From Gnetum montanum (lineage: Eukaryota > Streptophyta > Gnetopsida > Gnetales > Gnetaceae): DNA of 64,000 nucleotides. Location: positions 411,727 to 475,726 of the forward strand of contig MNCI01029297.1 of NCBI GenBank assembly GCA_015680685.1, given 5' to 3'. Shown piece after piece: positions 1 through 11,589 of the stretch (the first letter of the stretch is position 1; each line of letters opens with the position of its first letter). Below the pieces are notes generated by a model. That model made no database searches, was not told the DNA's origin, and worked only from the letters and a program-made list of their open reading frames with translations. The position numbers and the translations under genes were made by a program.

Positions 1-960
1 TAATAGGCTCAAGACATAACCAAGGTCCTACAAGATAAAATTAAAGTCATTGCCTAGTTATATGAAGATATGCTAGGCCTAGACCTACATTTAGTGCAAT
101 ACAACATCATACTAGATCCTAGCATTAGATCAATTAAGAAGAAGATTCACAAGATTAGACTTGATTTGGCCCTAGCAGTTCATGATGAAATCACAAAGCT
201 ATACTAAGTTGGTTTCATTTGAGTTGTTGATTACATAGAATGGGTGTCCAATATAGTATTAGTCCCTATGAAAAATGGGAGCATTCAAATTTACATAGAT
301 TTTCAAGACCTAGATTAGACAACCGTCAAGGATGACTTTCCTTTGCCTACTATTGATCGGTTTATCAATACCATGATTAGTCATGTCTTATTTTCCTTCA
401 TTAACAAGTTCTTAGGATACAACCAGATTAGGATCAACCCAAAACATCAACTTAGTATGACCTTCAGGATCCCTTGGAGTACTATTTTCTATACCATGAT
501 GCCCTTTGGCCTTAATAACGTAGCAGCAATCTGCTAGAGAGCTATGACGTATATCTTTAGTGATGACATGCTAGGTTTACTTAATGATTACATAGATGAT
601 ATAGTCATTAAGTCCAAAGTGGCAATAACCATGCCAATGATGTAGATCTTGTGCTTAAATGACGTCTCAAATATGAGCTTAGGCTCAATCCCAAGAAGTG
701 TATTTTCAGTATCAAGACCAATAAGATGCTTGCCTTTGTAGTATCTAAAGCAAGGATACATGTCATTTCTGAGAAGGTTAAGGCCATATCCAACTTGGCA
801 ACACCTACTAATCATAAGGAGATTTGAGGATTGCAAGGTATATTACAATTTATTTGTAGGTTCATCTCTAGGCTTATAGATTAGCTACAACCCATGCAAC
901 ACTTAGTTAAAAAAGGAATTCACTATGAGTGGATGGCTCAATGCCAAGAGGCCTTTGAAA
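1..960 (+). pseudogene. Reverse transcriptase of Tat element 1 (decayed)
   Basis: Encodes the palm and fingers of a Ty3/gypsy RT, the enzyme that copies element RNA into DNA. Visible blocks are DDFPLPTIDRFI near 331-366, GYNQIRINP near 414-441, MMPFGLNN near 498-521 and the catalytic box YIDD at 589-600, which keeps both aspartates. After about 660 the frame shifts and homology continues in other frames. In-frame TAG codons occur where relatives carry Gln or Trp. It is not translatable. Confidence 0.85.
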
Positions 961-2024
961 ACCTTAAGCAAGAGTTGGCATAACTACCAACAATCTATCC
1001 TCCATGAGACGGTAAACCATTTTATATCTACCTTGCTATTCCTAACAGGTCTATTACCTCTCTACTCTATGAAAAACATGATGAAGAAGTAGAGATTCTA
1101 TTATACTACCTTAGTCATGCATTAGTTGCCCATTAGAAATGATACATTGAAGTGGAGAAGTATTTTCTAGTACTAGTATTCTCATTGAAGAAGTGGAGAT
1201 ACTAAGCCAAGTTAATGTCATTTGCAAAAATAATGTGCTTAGAGCCATAACAACCAACATCTATGAGAGTAGCTGTATAGCCTAATGAAAATCCATAATA
1301 GCAAATTTTCACCTTCATTATGTCCTTTAATCCTTCACAAAAGGTCAAGCCATAGTCGTAAAACTCACTATTTTGCCAATTGATGACCAAGTAACCATAG
1401 ATCTTGAGTTCCCTAATGAACATGTCAACACCATTAGCCAAGTTCTTGAGGGTTATGAGGTGGTCATGAACTTTGATAGTGCTTCAATTACCCATGGGGC
1501 CTATCTATAGAAATCTAACCCTTCACCTATCATTTTGAATTTCCATGTACCAACAATATAGTGGAGTATGAAAATTTGATTAGAGGGATGATGATAGCTC
1601 ATGACCTAGGAATCTAGAATTTAACAATCAAGGCAATTCATAACTTATGGTTAACCAAGTAACTAAGGTTTATGCATGCAAGGCCAAACATTTACAACCT
1701 TATTGTGACATAGGAAAGAAACTATTACAACAATTTGTAGATGCAATAGTTGATGCCATTGCAATGTTAGACCTCAGTATGACATCAAATGCATTTAGCA
1801 AGTTACCCACCTTAACTATGGACTATGTTATTTCCATCACACAAAGCATTGAAGATACCTTTTTGGCCATAGTCCATACTACTCTTGCAAGGGAGCAGTA
1901 TGATGATATCAAGTTTTACCTTATGCACAGTAAACCTTCACAAGGTCTAATTTCTGCTGAAATGAACATTGTACATAAAAGATCAAAACAGTATGGCCTT
2001 GGAGGTAATAATCCATTATGTTGA
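961..2024 (+). pseudogene. RNase H and second (archaeal-like) RNase H of Tat element 1
   Basis: About 1015-1260 matches the connection and RNase H part (PFYIYLAIPN..., YYLSHALV, FSLKKW), homologous to element A at 46668-46414. From about 1440 a second RNase H-like segment begins (NFDSASITHGA). It continues through the open stretch 1647-2024, which includes CKAKHLQPYCDI and DAIAMLDL. A second RNase H after the first is a known marker of the Tat lineage. Frameshifts and stops break it throughout. Confidence 0.7.
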
Positions 2025-2039
2025 TGGTCCTATGATGGC

Positions 2040-3123
2040 ATACTATTAGTATGCTTAGGTAAAACTAAAGCCCAAATAGTCCTAGAGCAAGTTCACAAAG
2101 GTGTTTGTAGGGGACATATAGGACCTAGAGCTATGGCCACTAAGATTAGATGGTCAGGCTATTACTGTCCCTATATGGAAAGTGATTACCTATAGAATGT
2201 GAAGACTTATGTCTCAAGATAGTGGCATAGTAATCTCATACATGTAACACCAACTAATTTTCACACTACTCAAATAACTTGGCCATTCCAACGATGGGGG
2301 TTGGATATCATTAGGTCCATAATGCCTAAGTCTTCCACAGGGCATAGTTTCATCATCACTACAATAGAATATTTTACAAAGTTATTTAAAGCTATTTTCC
2401 TAAAAGGAACAACATTTGATCAAGTCTATAAATTCATTTTGGATAACATTTTAGCCCATTTGGGCATAGCTATAACCATAAATGGACCACATTTTAGTAG
2501 CCAAGAAACAAGAAATTTCTATCACAACCTAGGCATTAAACACTCTTTCTCATCATCATATTACCCTCAAGTCAACGAATAAGTAGAGGAAAGTAATAAG
2601 GCCATGATCAACTTGCTCAAAACTATGTTGAACAATAGCAAATGCAAGTGGCATGAGCAGCTTATCCATGCACTTTGGGCTTATAGAATGACCTATCGTA
2701 TAGTAACTAGTGTAACATGTTATAGCTTGGTTTATGATTCTGAAGTTGTCTTTCCTCTTGAATTGTAGGTACCATCAATCCAAGTGGCTTTATCTAACTT
2801 CAAAAATGATGAATAGAATAAGGAACTAGATCCCATGGACCTAGACTCGGTGGCAAAGCAACGAGTGTGAACACTTACTCACGCCAAATGATACTAGGAA
2901 AGGTAGAGGTGGAAACATCATCATAACTTGATCAAATATAAGATCAAGAAAGGTAACCTAGTACTCAAAGCCATTTATGAACATGTAGATAAATTCTTAG
3001 CCAACTAGAAAGGGTCCTTTTCCATTACTGGAGCCTATGACAATGAAGCATTTAGGATTTTAGACATGGATGGGAATGAGTTACTCAATCTAGTTACTCA
3101 TTCCTATCTAAAACCTTACTAGA
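2040..3123 (+). pseudogene. Integrase of Tat element 1 (decayed)
   Basis: A zinc-binding region (HKGVCRGHIGPRAMATKIRW) is followed by the core from about 2301 (LDII..., KSSTGHSFIITT) and the C-terminal region to about 3120 (GAYDNEAFRILDMDGNELL). The first catalytic Asp and the Glu of the QVNE.VEESNK block are recognisable. The DNG box carrying the second Asp reads ITINGPHF, so that residue is lost. The CxxC of the zinc finger is also broken. It is followed directly by the nested Copia element. Confidence 0.85.
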
Positions 3124-3161
3124 TGTAGCCTACTAGAACCAATAGCCAATAGCCAATATCA

Positions 3162-4232
3162 TGTGGATCATTGAACTTAAAAGGGGGGATGAATAAGTTT
3201 CAAAAATTTAAATTCTTTGGACAAAGTACATGTATTAAATTTAATGTGGTTTCCCAACTTGGGTAATCCACACTCTGAGGGTAGATCCTAAGCATACCTT
3301 TAGACTTTGTTGCTCTCAAATGTGGTTTGAAGGGTACCACACCCTATATAAGATCTAAGATCCACTTTAGAGTGTTGTGGCACTGCACCAACCACTTGAT
3401 CCCACAAGGTCCTGACAAGCTTAGAATATGGATTATAGGCTTCCACAACCTTTACAATCTTGAGCTCTACTCTAGAGTGTTGTGGTGCTACACCAATACT
3501 CAATCTAGTAAGATCTTGATGAGCTCAAGCAAGATGCCTTCCCATAAGAAGCACATCAATCCCATAGGGTAACAAGGGAGAACAACAATTACAAGGGATG
3601 AATACAACTTAGTTTTTTGATCTTTATACTTTGAGATACAACACACTTTACAATAGACAAATGATAATACAAAGAGAAGAAATAATGATAAGAATGATTG
3701 AAAAATAATTACACAATGATAATACAAAGGGTTGCACCTTTTCCAATGAGAATGATGTCTTCTTATAGCTACTATATTTTCAAATGCATTTTAAATTCAT
3801 GCAAAAACTAGCTAACGATCCTAGAATATGTCTTCTTCATGGATGAGATGTCTTTCTACATTTTTTCTCTATTCTAGGAAGACATATTTGTCCAGTGGAA
3901 TATGTCTTTCTAAAACTAGCCTACATTCTATGAAGAAACCTTTGTCAAAGGAAAGAAGTCTTTGCCTGATGGAAGACATCTATTGTTTTTCAAAGACATC
4001 TTTACCTTTTCTAAATTTAATTTTGTCAACACATCTACTATTTCTTGGATATGTCTTTCTTCATCTTCATTTTTCCTTTGAAATCTTCGTTCTTTGTCCA
4101 TGTTCATCAAACTTTCACAAAAATTCTTGTCTTAATCCAAGTTCTTGTTCTGCAAACACAACAATTACACAACCACACAAACAACCTTGTTATCCATTTC
4201 TCTTAATGTTTTGACATACCAAAAGATCCACA
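3162..4232 (-). repeat. 3' LTR of Copia-type element
   Basis: Ends are TGTGGA...TCCACA. It aligns along its length with 8545-9623. Both copies contain a cluster of AAGACATCT/AAGACGTCT words (3830-4100 here). Confidence 0.85.
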
Positions 4233-4247
4233 ATATTCCCCTTTTGG
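4233..4247 (-). other. Polypurine tract of Copia-type element
   Basis: On the - strand the sequence immediately before the 3' LTR reads CCAAAAGGGGAATAT, a typical plus-strand primer site for a Copia-type element. Confidence 0.7.
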
Positions 4248-4736
4248 TAATGTCCAAAACCTAAGAAAATGGGTTAGTCTTGTCCCAATACACTCCTCCT
4301 TTCTATACATAACCAAAAAGGATAAAGCATATAAATAAAGTGCAGAAAAATAGATTAATGAAATCATTAAGACATATAAATTCCTATGGAAACTAGGGAT
4401 TAAGCTAAGCATGGAGGTTTGATAGTACAGGAAGTGATGTAAATGCCAAAATAAAGAGCAAAGGTATACCACATAGTGATAGCAAGAAAAAATACCATCT
4501 ATTTATAACTCATCTACAAGTTGTTACATACCAAACTATCCATAATCACATCAACGTACAACTATCTACAATTTTCATATCACATCATTCACGTATGTGA
4601 AAAATCCCAAAATCACATATGTAAGAACCAAAAAATGTCTCCTCCTTTTTGAGCATCAACAAAAGGAGAGAGAAAATAATCACCTAAGGTCTTAGTTACT
4701 AACCTCGGTTGCCTTCTCAAACTCCAAATCTTTTGT

Positions 4737-6286
4737 TTCTCATGATGAATGATAATTCTCCTTCTCATCATCATCACTAGTAGTGCTGGGATAAGGAAAT
4801 CTTTGTGTATCCTCATCAGAGGACTAAACTTGTTGCATGGGATCCCACCTGGGACAAAGCTTTACTCGAAAGAAAGAGGAAGCTAGTGAAGCTATTGAAG
4901 TTGGAGGCTACTATACTAGTACTTATTGGGACATGGTTCCAAATATGCTCTCCATAGCCCTTTTCTCAAAAGAGCTAGGAGCATTAATAGAAGGTAGAAC
5001 TATGTAAGTAAGAGGAACTAGATCATGGTGCTATAGCTGCTACATGGGAGCATGATGCTCCCCCTGGACACCAATTGGGTGTCTCCTGATCTAAATCTAA
5101 CTCCATCCTTGATTCATATGTATGTGAGGGTTTGACTACTGAAGGATGTCATGGTTGGACAAGAACATCTTCCTTACTATCAGAGATAGGAGGAGTAGTA
5201 ACCTCCCCAAACACCTACCCATTAGAGGAAGGTGGAATCCTAGCTATGTTAAAACTGTTATGTAAGAGAGGTTCCTTTCAAGATTCTTGATGGTTGGTGA
5301 AAAGGACCTAAGAATCTTCTTTAGTAACAAATCAATCTAAGCACTAGTGGATTTTTATTTCTTATTTTTTTTTTCAGAGGTTTGATGCTAGGTCCTACTT
5401 CTACTACATGGAAAATACTTCTCTTCTCAACATACTCACCGAGACTCCTCTTACCTTTAATTAAAGGTAACTTTGAAATAGGCATATCCCTTTGGTGAAT
5501 CAACAAATTGATAAGGTAGGGGTACACAAGGATTATCTCCTTGGCATAGAGGCTCAAAATTTCTTGACAGAGTGTGTGTCCTAGATCCAATGGTAAACCT
5601 ATATGAAGACAATAAATAATAAAATCTTGGGGTGGTAGTAGATAACTGTAACTACCTTCTTTCACCATGATGTTATATAGAAAAATAAGTGATAACATGG
5701 AGGTGTCAAGAGTCATATTTCTTTTCTCAATATGACCCGTATCAAAAGACATATCTCTACCAAATAAAATATTATAGAATTCACCATGTCCTATGGGCAT
5801 TATACCATTTGTGTAAATATCATGCATGGTATCAATGGTAATCCAAAAGATGTTAAGACTAGAAATACCAAGAATTACATTCACAACTTGGGAATAGACC
5901 TTAATAATAATTCCCCCAACTATTGATATAAATGCCCCAACAATAGCACTAGAACCAATGATATTACAATAAAATTTTCTAATCAGCACTTTAGGAATTG
6001 GAAAATTCATGGTAATGAAAACATTTTAGTTCAAAATATTGAAATATTCTAGTAGGGAATGCTATCTGTGGGCTAGAAAAGCAAGGAAATGTTTAGAAAT
6101 AATGCTAGTGATTTGAGTGACCTCAAACCTATGTTGTGTGATCATGCTACAAAATTGGGACATGTAAGAGGGTAGTGCACTGCTAGAACTTCCTTCTAAA
6201 TGCTTCTTGGATGGTGGCTTGCACGTTCCTATCTTCTTGTGGACCATCTTTGATGAAATCCCTACAAACGGTGGATCCCTAGTCAT
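4737..6286 (-). pseudogene. ORF2 of Copia-type element, resembling 'putative plant transposon protein' (Transposase_32-like)
   Basis: Begins with ATG at 6286 and continues, with a few stops, to an acidic tail (SSDEDTQRFPYPSTTSDDD) near 4740. The longest open part is 6010-5321. Recognisable traits of the plant transposon-protein family (PF20167-like) are an LIRKFYCN block, a VNVILGI block and a late segment with YLINLLI. The function of that family is unknown. The ORF occupies the place where pol, or an envelope-like ORF after pol, would be expected. Internal stops suggest decay. The family call is by eye and needs a profile search. Confidence 0.5.
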
Positions 6287-6289
6287 ATT

Positions 6290-6870
6290 TATGGGGTAGA
6301 TTAGAAGGAATACAATACAAAATGGGGATTTTGTCTTTTATAATGATGGTAAATGAGGGCTTTGAACAAAAAAGAAGACATCTTTTATGAAAGCAAGATG
6401 TCTTTCCCATATTTAGAATTCATAGTAGATGTCTTTCATGCATAGTAAACATCTTGGCCATGATGTACACAAATTTATAGAGATGTCTTTGTTCAGAAAA
6501 ATATGTCTTTTAAGAGACACCTTTCATTTTTGAAAGAAATATTTGCAAAAATCAAGATGGGATTGGGAAAGGCTACCAATGGACTATAGTCTTAATAAAA
6601 GCTTGTAAAACAAAAATAAAACTTACCTCTACTTACCAACTCCACTATCAAAAAATCATAATGTTCAGAGAACTAGATAATGAGTTTCCTCTATTGAGGA
6701 TTCTCTTTTCAACCAAACTTCTCCAATGTCCAAGGCTTAAATTCCTCTTATGAATTTTTTAGTGAGGGTTTTATGATTCCCCTATTCCTACTATTTAATT
6801 TTCCATTCTTTCCTAGTTGCTTTGGTTTTTTGAGTTGACATCCAATCTTCCTTGTGATCTTGCACAAAAA
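6290..6870 (-). other. Spacer with AGATGTCTTT repeats
   Basis: This stretch between the zinc-knuckle segment and ORF2 has no recognisable coding. From 6375 to 6530 the words AGACATCTTT and AGATGTCTTT occur about six times in both orientations. The same words are clustered in this element's LTRs. Confidence 0.5.
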
Positions 6871-6873
6871 CCT

Positions 6874-7122
6874 TTATGATAAATTACTTACATGATAATA
6901 TTTAAGATTGTAACACCATTTTGTATGTTCTAACTTATGACAATAATAACACCTAATCCTCATATGGTAGTATGAGTAATTAGAATAATCAAACCTTTTA
7001 GGACCTTTTTGAGAAATGTGATTTTGATGTGCTAGCTTTTTCTTTTGGTGGATCATTTGATTATGATGTGTTTGTAGGTAATGAATGTTCTTGAGTATAA
7101 TATCCCAAACCACTCTTATCAT
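6874..7122 (-). pseudogene. Second zinc-knuckle segment of Copia-type gag-pol
   Basis: Contains CYYCHKLEHTKWC, a CCHC-like knuckle with one residue missing in the last spacing (H-x3-C instead of H-x4-C). In related Copia elements a knuckle like this lies between gag and protease. Here protease does not follow. It is continuous with the gag tail upstream apart from stops. Confidence 0.55.
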
Positions 7123-7129
7123 GTGGACT

Positions 7130-8489
7130 TCTTCCTTATCCTAGGATCATTCGAAGGGATTCCTTTCCCTTTTCCAATCTCTCATTTATTCATTTAACAT
7201 TTGCAACTTCCACTTTAGCCTATTCTAAAGATGAGGTTAGCTTTTCATTCCTAGCCCTTAGGTCTGAGAGTTGTTTAAAAAGATCAGGAATAGTCAAATT
7301 CAAGAATGACATTTCTTGATCTTTAAACTTGACTTGTTTATTCAACTTAGTGCAAAGAATTTGAAACGATAGAAGCTCATTGGATGAAATATCAAACCTT
7401 TAATCATCATTAAGATCATCATTTGATCAATCACCATCATCATTAGTGAGGGCCATGAAGATGAGATGAGAATTTTTTGCATCATCCTCCACTTATTCCT
7501 CACTCTTCTTCCCATCATCCCAACTTGTATATTAGTTGGTCTTCTTTACTTCTTCAATGGACTTATTCTTGGGCTGCAACCTAAAATTGCTAGGACATTC
7601 AAATGCCATATGGCCTCTTCCTCCAAAAACCAAACATTCTATAGAAGAGAAGTCTAACCTAAAATTCAAAAAAATCTTACCTCTTTTTTTACCTTTGAAT
7701 GGATTGAATATTTGCTGATGTGTTCCTTTATTTCTTCTTATTATTAGTCTTTATAGCTTACTAGTAAGAAAGGCAAACTCATCTTCACCATCCTCATCAT
7801 GCTCATTTATATCCTTCTTCTTGGAGGTATTCTTTAAGGAAATGGATATTTCTAGAATAGATCCTTCATTTACAAGATTCATTTCATAATAAATGAGAGC
7901 ACTTTGAAGTTCTTCAAATTTTAGAGTTGAGAAATCTCTAACTTCTTCCATTATCGTGACCTTGGATCTAAACTCTCCTTGAAGACTTCTAATCATTTTA
8001 ATGATCACATCACTTTCAAGAAAGTCTTTACCAATACCTTTAATGGATATAACAATATCATTGGCTCTAGAGAAGTAATCTTTTATCTTTTCACCTTCTC
8101 TCATTTTAAGCTTATCATATTCACTTTGCATGACTAACAATTTTGATTAGTTAACAATAGAGGTACCTTCATATGTAGCTTCTAAAATATACGAAATTTT
8201 TGTCTATTTTACATCTTTCTACTCTATTAAATTTTGATTTCTTCAAAGCACAATATAAACAATTTTTTTCTCTAGAATCAAACATGAGCTTATCTTTCTC
8301 CTCTTGTGTCCATTTGTTTTCAGGCTTGATGATGGTAGTGGAGCTATTGACATGTAGAGCGTAGCCTTTAAGGATTAATTCCCACACTTTAAACTCCATG
8401 TATTTGAAGAAACCTTGCATTATAGCTTTCTAATAGGCAAAGTCAAATCCATCAAACATAGGTGGCTTTCTATAAGATGTCCTCTTCAT
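7130..8489 (-). pseudogene. Copia-type gag (UBN2-like) with zinc knuckle
   Basis: Gag packages element RNA into virus-like particles. The ATG at 8489 starts a segment with KPPMFDGFDFAY, typical of Copia gag N-termini. The central domain (8140-7751) includes GEKIKDYFSRANDIV and FRSKVTIMEEVRD, characteristic of the UBN2 gag family. Near 7620-7570 is a knuckle in which the second Cys is Phe (GGRGHMAFEC). The C-terminal part is a charged, probably coiled-coil stretch ending near SPHDKSGLGY. A few stops, at codons that are Trp or Gln in relatives, interrupt it. Confidence 0.8.
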
Positions 8490-8524
8490 TGTTGACTCTT
8501 GAGGTTGATGATGATAGAGAAGAG

Positions 8525-8542
8525 TACCAAGCTTTGATACCA
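8525..8542 (-). other. Primer binding site (initiator Met tRNA)
   Basis: Read on the - strand, TGGTATCAAAGCTTGGTA lies two bases inside the 5' LTR. It closely matches the initiator-Met tRNA complement used by Copia elements. Confidence 0.8.
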
Positions 8543-8544
8543 CT

Positions 8545-9623
8545 TGTGGATTATTGAACTTAGAAGGGNNNNGGGGGGTGGATGAATAAGTTTCCTAAAT
8601 TTAAATTCTTTGGATAAAGCACATGCACCAAATTTAACATGGTTTTCCAACTTGGATAGTCCATGCTCAAAGGGTAGATTTCAAGTACACCTTCAAACTT
8701 TGTTATTGTCAAATGTGATTTGAAGGATACCACACCTTGTACAAGATCTAAGCTCTACTCTAAAGTGTTGTGATGTTGCATCAACCACTCAATCCTAGAA
8801 GGTCTTGAAAAGATTAGAATATGGTTTCCAAGATCCCACAACCTTTGCAATCTTAACCTCCACTCTAGAGTGTCATGGAACTACACCAAAAATTAGTCCT
8901 ATAGGATTCCAACAAGCTCAAGCAAGATGCCTTTCCACAAGAAGCACATCAACCCCACAAGGCAACAAGGAAGAACAAAAATTACAATGGATGAATGCAA
9001 CTTAGTTTGTTGATCCTTGCACTTTGAGGTACAACACACTTTACAATAGACAAATGATAATACAATGAGAAGCAACAATGATTACAATGATTGACAATTG
9101 ATTACACAATGATAATACAAAGGCTTGCATCTTTCCTAGTGAGAATAATGTCTTCTTATAGCCACTATGTTTCCAAATCCATCTTGAAACTCATGAAATG
9201 GCTAGCTAACGATCATGGAAGATGTTTTCTTTATGGATGAGACATCTTTCTACATTTGGTCTTCATTCTCAGAAGACATCTTTATATGATGGAAGACGTC
9301 TTTCTAAATCTAGCCTACATTCTGTGAAGAAGCCTTTGTATGAGGAAAGACATATTTGCCTAATGGAAGATGTCTACTATTTTTCAAATATGTATTTGCA
9401 TATCTACCTTCAATTTTATCAAGACATTTACTATTTCTTGGAGATGTTTTTCTTCCTCTTCATTTTTCCTTTGAAATCTTTGTTTCTTGTCCATGTTCAT
9501 CAAACATCTGCAAACCTTCCTATCTTAATCCAAGTTCTTATCCTACAAACACAATAATCACACAACTAGAAAAAAAACCTTATTTTCCATTTTTAAATGT
9601 TTTAACATACCAAAAGGTCCACA
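8545..9623 (-). repeat. 5' LTR of Copia-type element
   Basis: Direct repeat of 3162-4232 with the same TGTGGA/TCCACA ends. Four Ns at 8569-8572 interrupt a G run near one end. Confidence 0.85.
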
Positions 9624-9640
9624 CATCAATGTCCTACTAA

Positions 9641-9780
9641 GGCTTTAAACTCGTAAATTAACATGCTAGAGCCTAAAATTGGTAAAGCCATGGTCTAATA
9701 AGACCTTAAATTGGCACCATAGTCTACCAAGGCCTTAAACTGACACCATGACCCACCATGGCCTTAAAATAGCAACATTG
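9641..9780 (+). repeat. Dyad repeat array after integrase of element 1
   Basis: About five degenerate units of the family with core AGTTTAAGGYC are present here in reverse orientation (GGCCTTAAACTG, AGACCTTAAATTGG). One unit contains the inverted repeat GGTCTAATAAGACC. In the sense of the host element this is the same position and orientation as in elements A and E. Confidence 0.65.
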
Positions 9781-10687
9781 ATGACATAAGTAGCTTGGTT
9801 TTATCTATCATTCTATGTGGCCATATGTATTACAACATGAAAACATGCTTTCTTAACTTGGTTTTCTTATCCTCTTGGAGTTGTTCTTGTAGGATGAAGC
9901 CTAGAGTCATCATGAAGGTGCAACTCATCATGGCAACAAGTCACTGTGTTACGTCAAAGCATAAGATTTTATGTGTTTACCTTACTCTACCAAGAGTTCT
10001 TGTTTCATTTTCATTCCCATCACCATATCCTTGAACCCAACCCCATAACCTTGTTATGGCCTTTCTTATCCTAAATAGAAATGTTGACTTGTCTTTGGCA
10101 TTTATGTACTATGGCCTTATGACATCCCTTCGTCATGCTCTATCATTAAGTTTTTTGACTGTAACACATCTCATTCAATTTGAAAATCATTAAGTCCATT
10201 GAGTGTAACACATCTCATTCGATGGAATAGCCACTAAGTTTTCTAAAAGTAACACACCTCATTCAATAGGAAAACCATATTAGAATCAACCTTGGTAAAG
10301 GAACCCAATGAAGGTTTCACCTCACAAAAAAAAACAACATATGAGGAAGAAAACTACCAAGAATTTGGATGGCCAAGGAAAATCAAGGAATGAATCTATA
10401 GCTTCAAAGATGCTAAGGGAAGAGCCTAGTGATCAAAGAAACCTTAGACCAAGGTGTTGGGTCCTCAAACATGTTTGCTAAGTGACCAACATCTCAAACC
10501 ATTGATAGACCAACATGTTAGTGCTATAGCCATGATGTCAACATTTGAAATGCATTGATAGACCTTATTATCATTTTTCTATAATCACATTATCATCATC
10601 TTATTATAACCTTGTCCCATCATCACAAGCACTCTTTGTCATGGTTCAACATGACTAAGTCAAACATAGAGAGAGAACATTGGTGGG
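9781..10687. other. Non-coding stretch, probably the 3' part of element 1
   Basis: No coding similarity recognised. It should include the 3' LTR of element 1, but I could not match it to the other Tat LTRs. It contains the 44-bp tandem repeat listed separately. Confidence 0.3.
10144..10275. repeat. 44-bp tandem repeat, three units
   Basis: Units start at 10144, 10188 and 10232 with CATTAAG or CACTAAG. Each contains GTAACACATCTCATTC or a close variant. Confidence 0.8.
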
Positions 10688-11537
10688 TGATGAGAGGCAA
10701 GGTACCCCTATGTCCAACCATACAAATCATAAAGCGTTCACATGTGATCTAGTCAAATTCTACAGACTTTATCATTTCTAGTGCACTAGTCCTTTAGGAA
10801 GTGAATCTTGCCTTAAGGTCAGTCATTGTCTTCCCAATTACACTTGTGACATATGTTATTATGGTTAAGTGTAACTGAGGCATCTAATTTTTATCATTTT
10901 TTTTATATTTTTGTGCTCAAAATGTGGATAAAAGGAATTTAATTAACTAAACTAAATTAACTAATCAACTAGCATTTAACTATTCTTAACATAAGCATCC
11001 AATCCCACTTTCCATACACGTCTTGAACCCATGTATCCATTGCTAGGTGACCAAGCCCTATGCTACTAGGCATACCAAGAAATAACGCTTCTAGGATTAC
11101 CAAGTGAATACATGTTACACTCGAAGTGGTTGTACTTATGTATGTAATCTATCTGGCTTAATTGCTTCATTAATGTAATAGCTCAAATGTATTTAATAAC
11201 TAATTGAAAAAATTTAATAAATAATTGAAAACATTGAATGCATAATTGAAATAGCTAATCTATCCAAAGTGCTACAAGGTTTATCAAAAATCTCATCTTT
11301 ATTATCGCACACACTATCGTGCTTAGGTACAACAATGCTTGAATAAAGATCCATACACTTAATGATTCCTGCTATGGGTACTCAAGGAAAAATTCTAACT
11401 TTCAAATGGAAAAACTATAAGAGCTTCATTGGAACTAAAATCTCTACTTTCCATAAATATGAATGCACACACATATTTATAGCCAACTATAGACACTATG
11501 TTGATGGGATCACATCAACGCATGATATGATGCATCA
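10688..11537 (-). repeat. Diverged Athila-type LTR remnant
   Basis: From TGATGAG at 10688 the sequence aligns with the solo LTR at 22717-23712 (GGTACCCCTA..CCAACCATAC, then GCATCCAATCCCAC, then the ATAAAGATCC block). Similarity fades after about 11400, and the proposed end at a GATGCATCA is uncertain. No matching 5-bp target duplication was found, so it may be truncated. Confidence 0.65.
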
Positions 11538-11589
11538 ACTAGGCCTTGTCGACAAGGCCCAAATGATGAGGCAGATGTTGATGGCTAGT

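Larger units (their letters stand above)
3162..9623 (-). mobile_element. Complete non-autonomous Copia-type LTR element (LARD-like)
   Basis: Two direct repeats of 1071 and 1079 bp begin TGTGGA and end TCCACA. They flank an interior with a Copia initiator-Met primer site at the right end and a polypurine tract at the left end, so transcription runs on the - strand. The 5-bp flanks are TATCA (3157-3161) and CATCA (9624-9628), a target duplication with one transition. The interior holds gag with zinc knuckles and a second ORF resembling the 'putative plant transposon protein' family. I find no aspartic protease, integrase or RT in about 4.3 kb, so it must rely on enzymes supplied by another element. 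The LTRs are strongly diverged, so the insertion is old. Confidence 0.85.
1..9785 (+). mobile_element. Tat-type Ty3/gypsy element 1, split by a nested Copia element
   Basis: Degenerate pol of a Ty3/gypsy element runs to 3161, is interrupted by the Copia-type element at 3162-9623, and resumes at 9624 with the dyad repeat array that follows integrase in other Tat copies here. The 5-bp sequences at the break (TATCA before, CATCA after) are the target duplication of the inserted element, which confirms the split. The order RT, RNase H, second RNase H, integrase matches the Tat lineage. The 5' part lies outside the window and I could not find a 3' LTR with confidence. Confidence 0.8.

Noticed and set aside
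9222-9640. Frames in the right LTR of the Copia-type element, similar to 3828-4214
   Set aside because: Shared because the LTRs are repeats; no start context or known protein.
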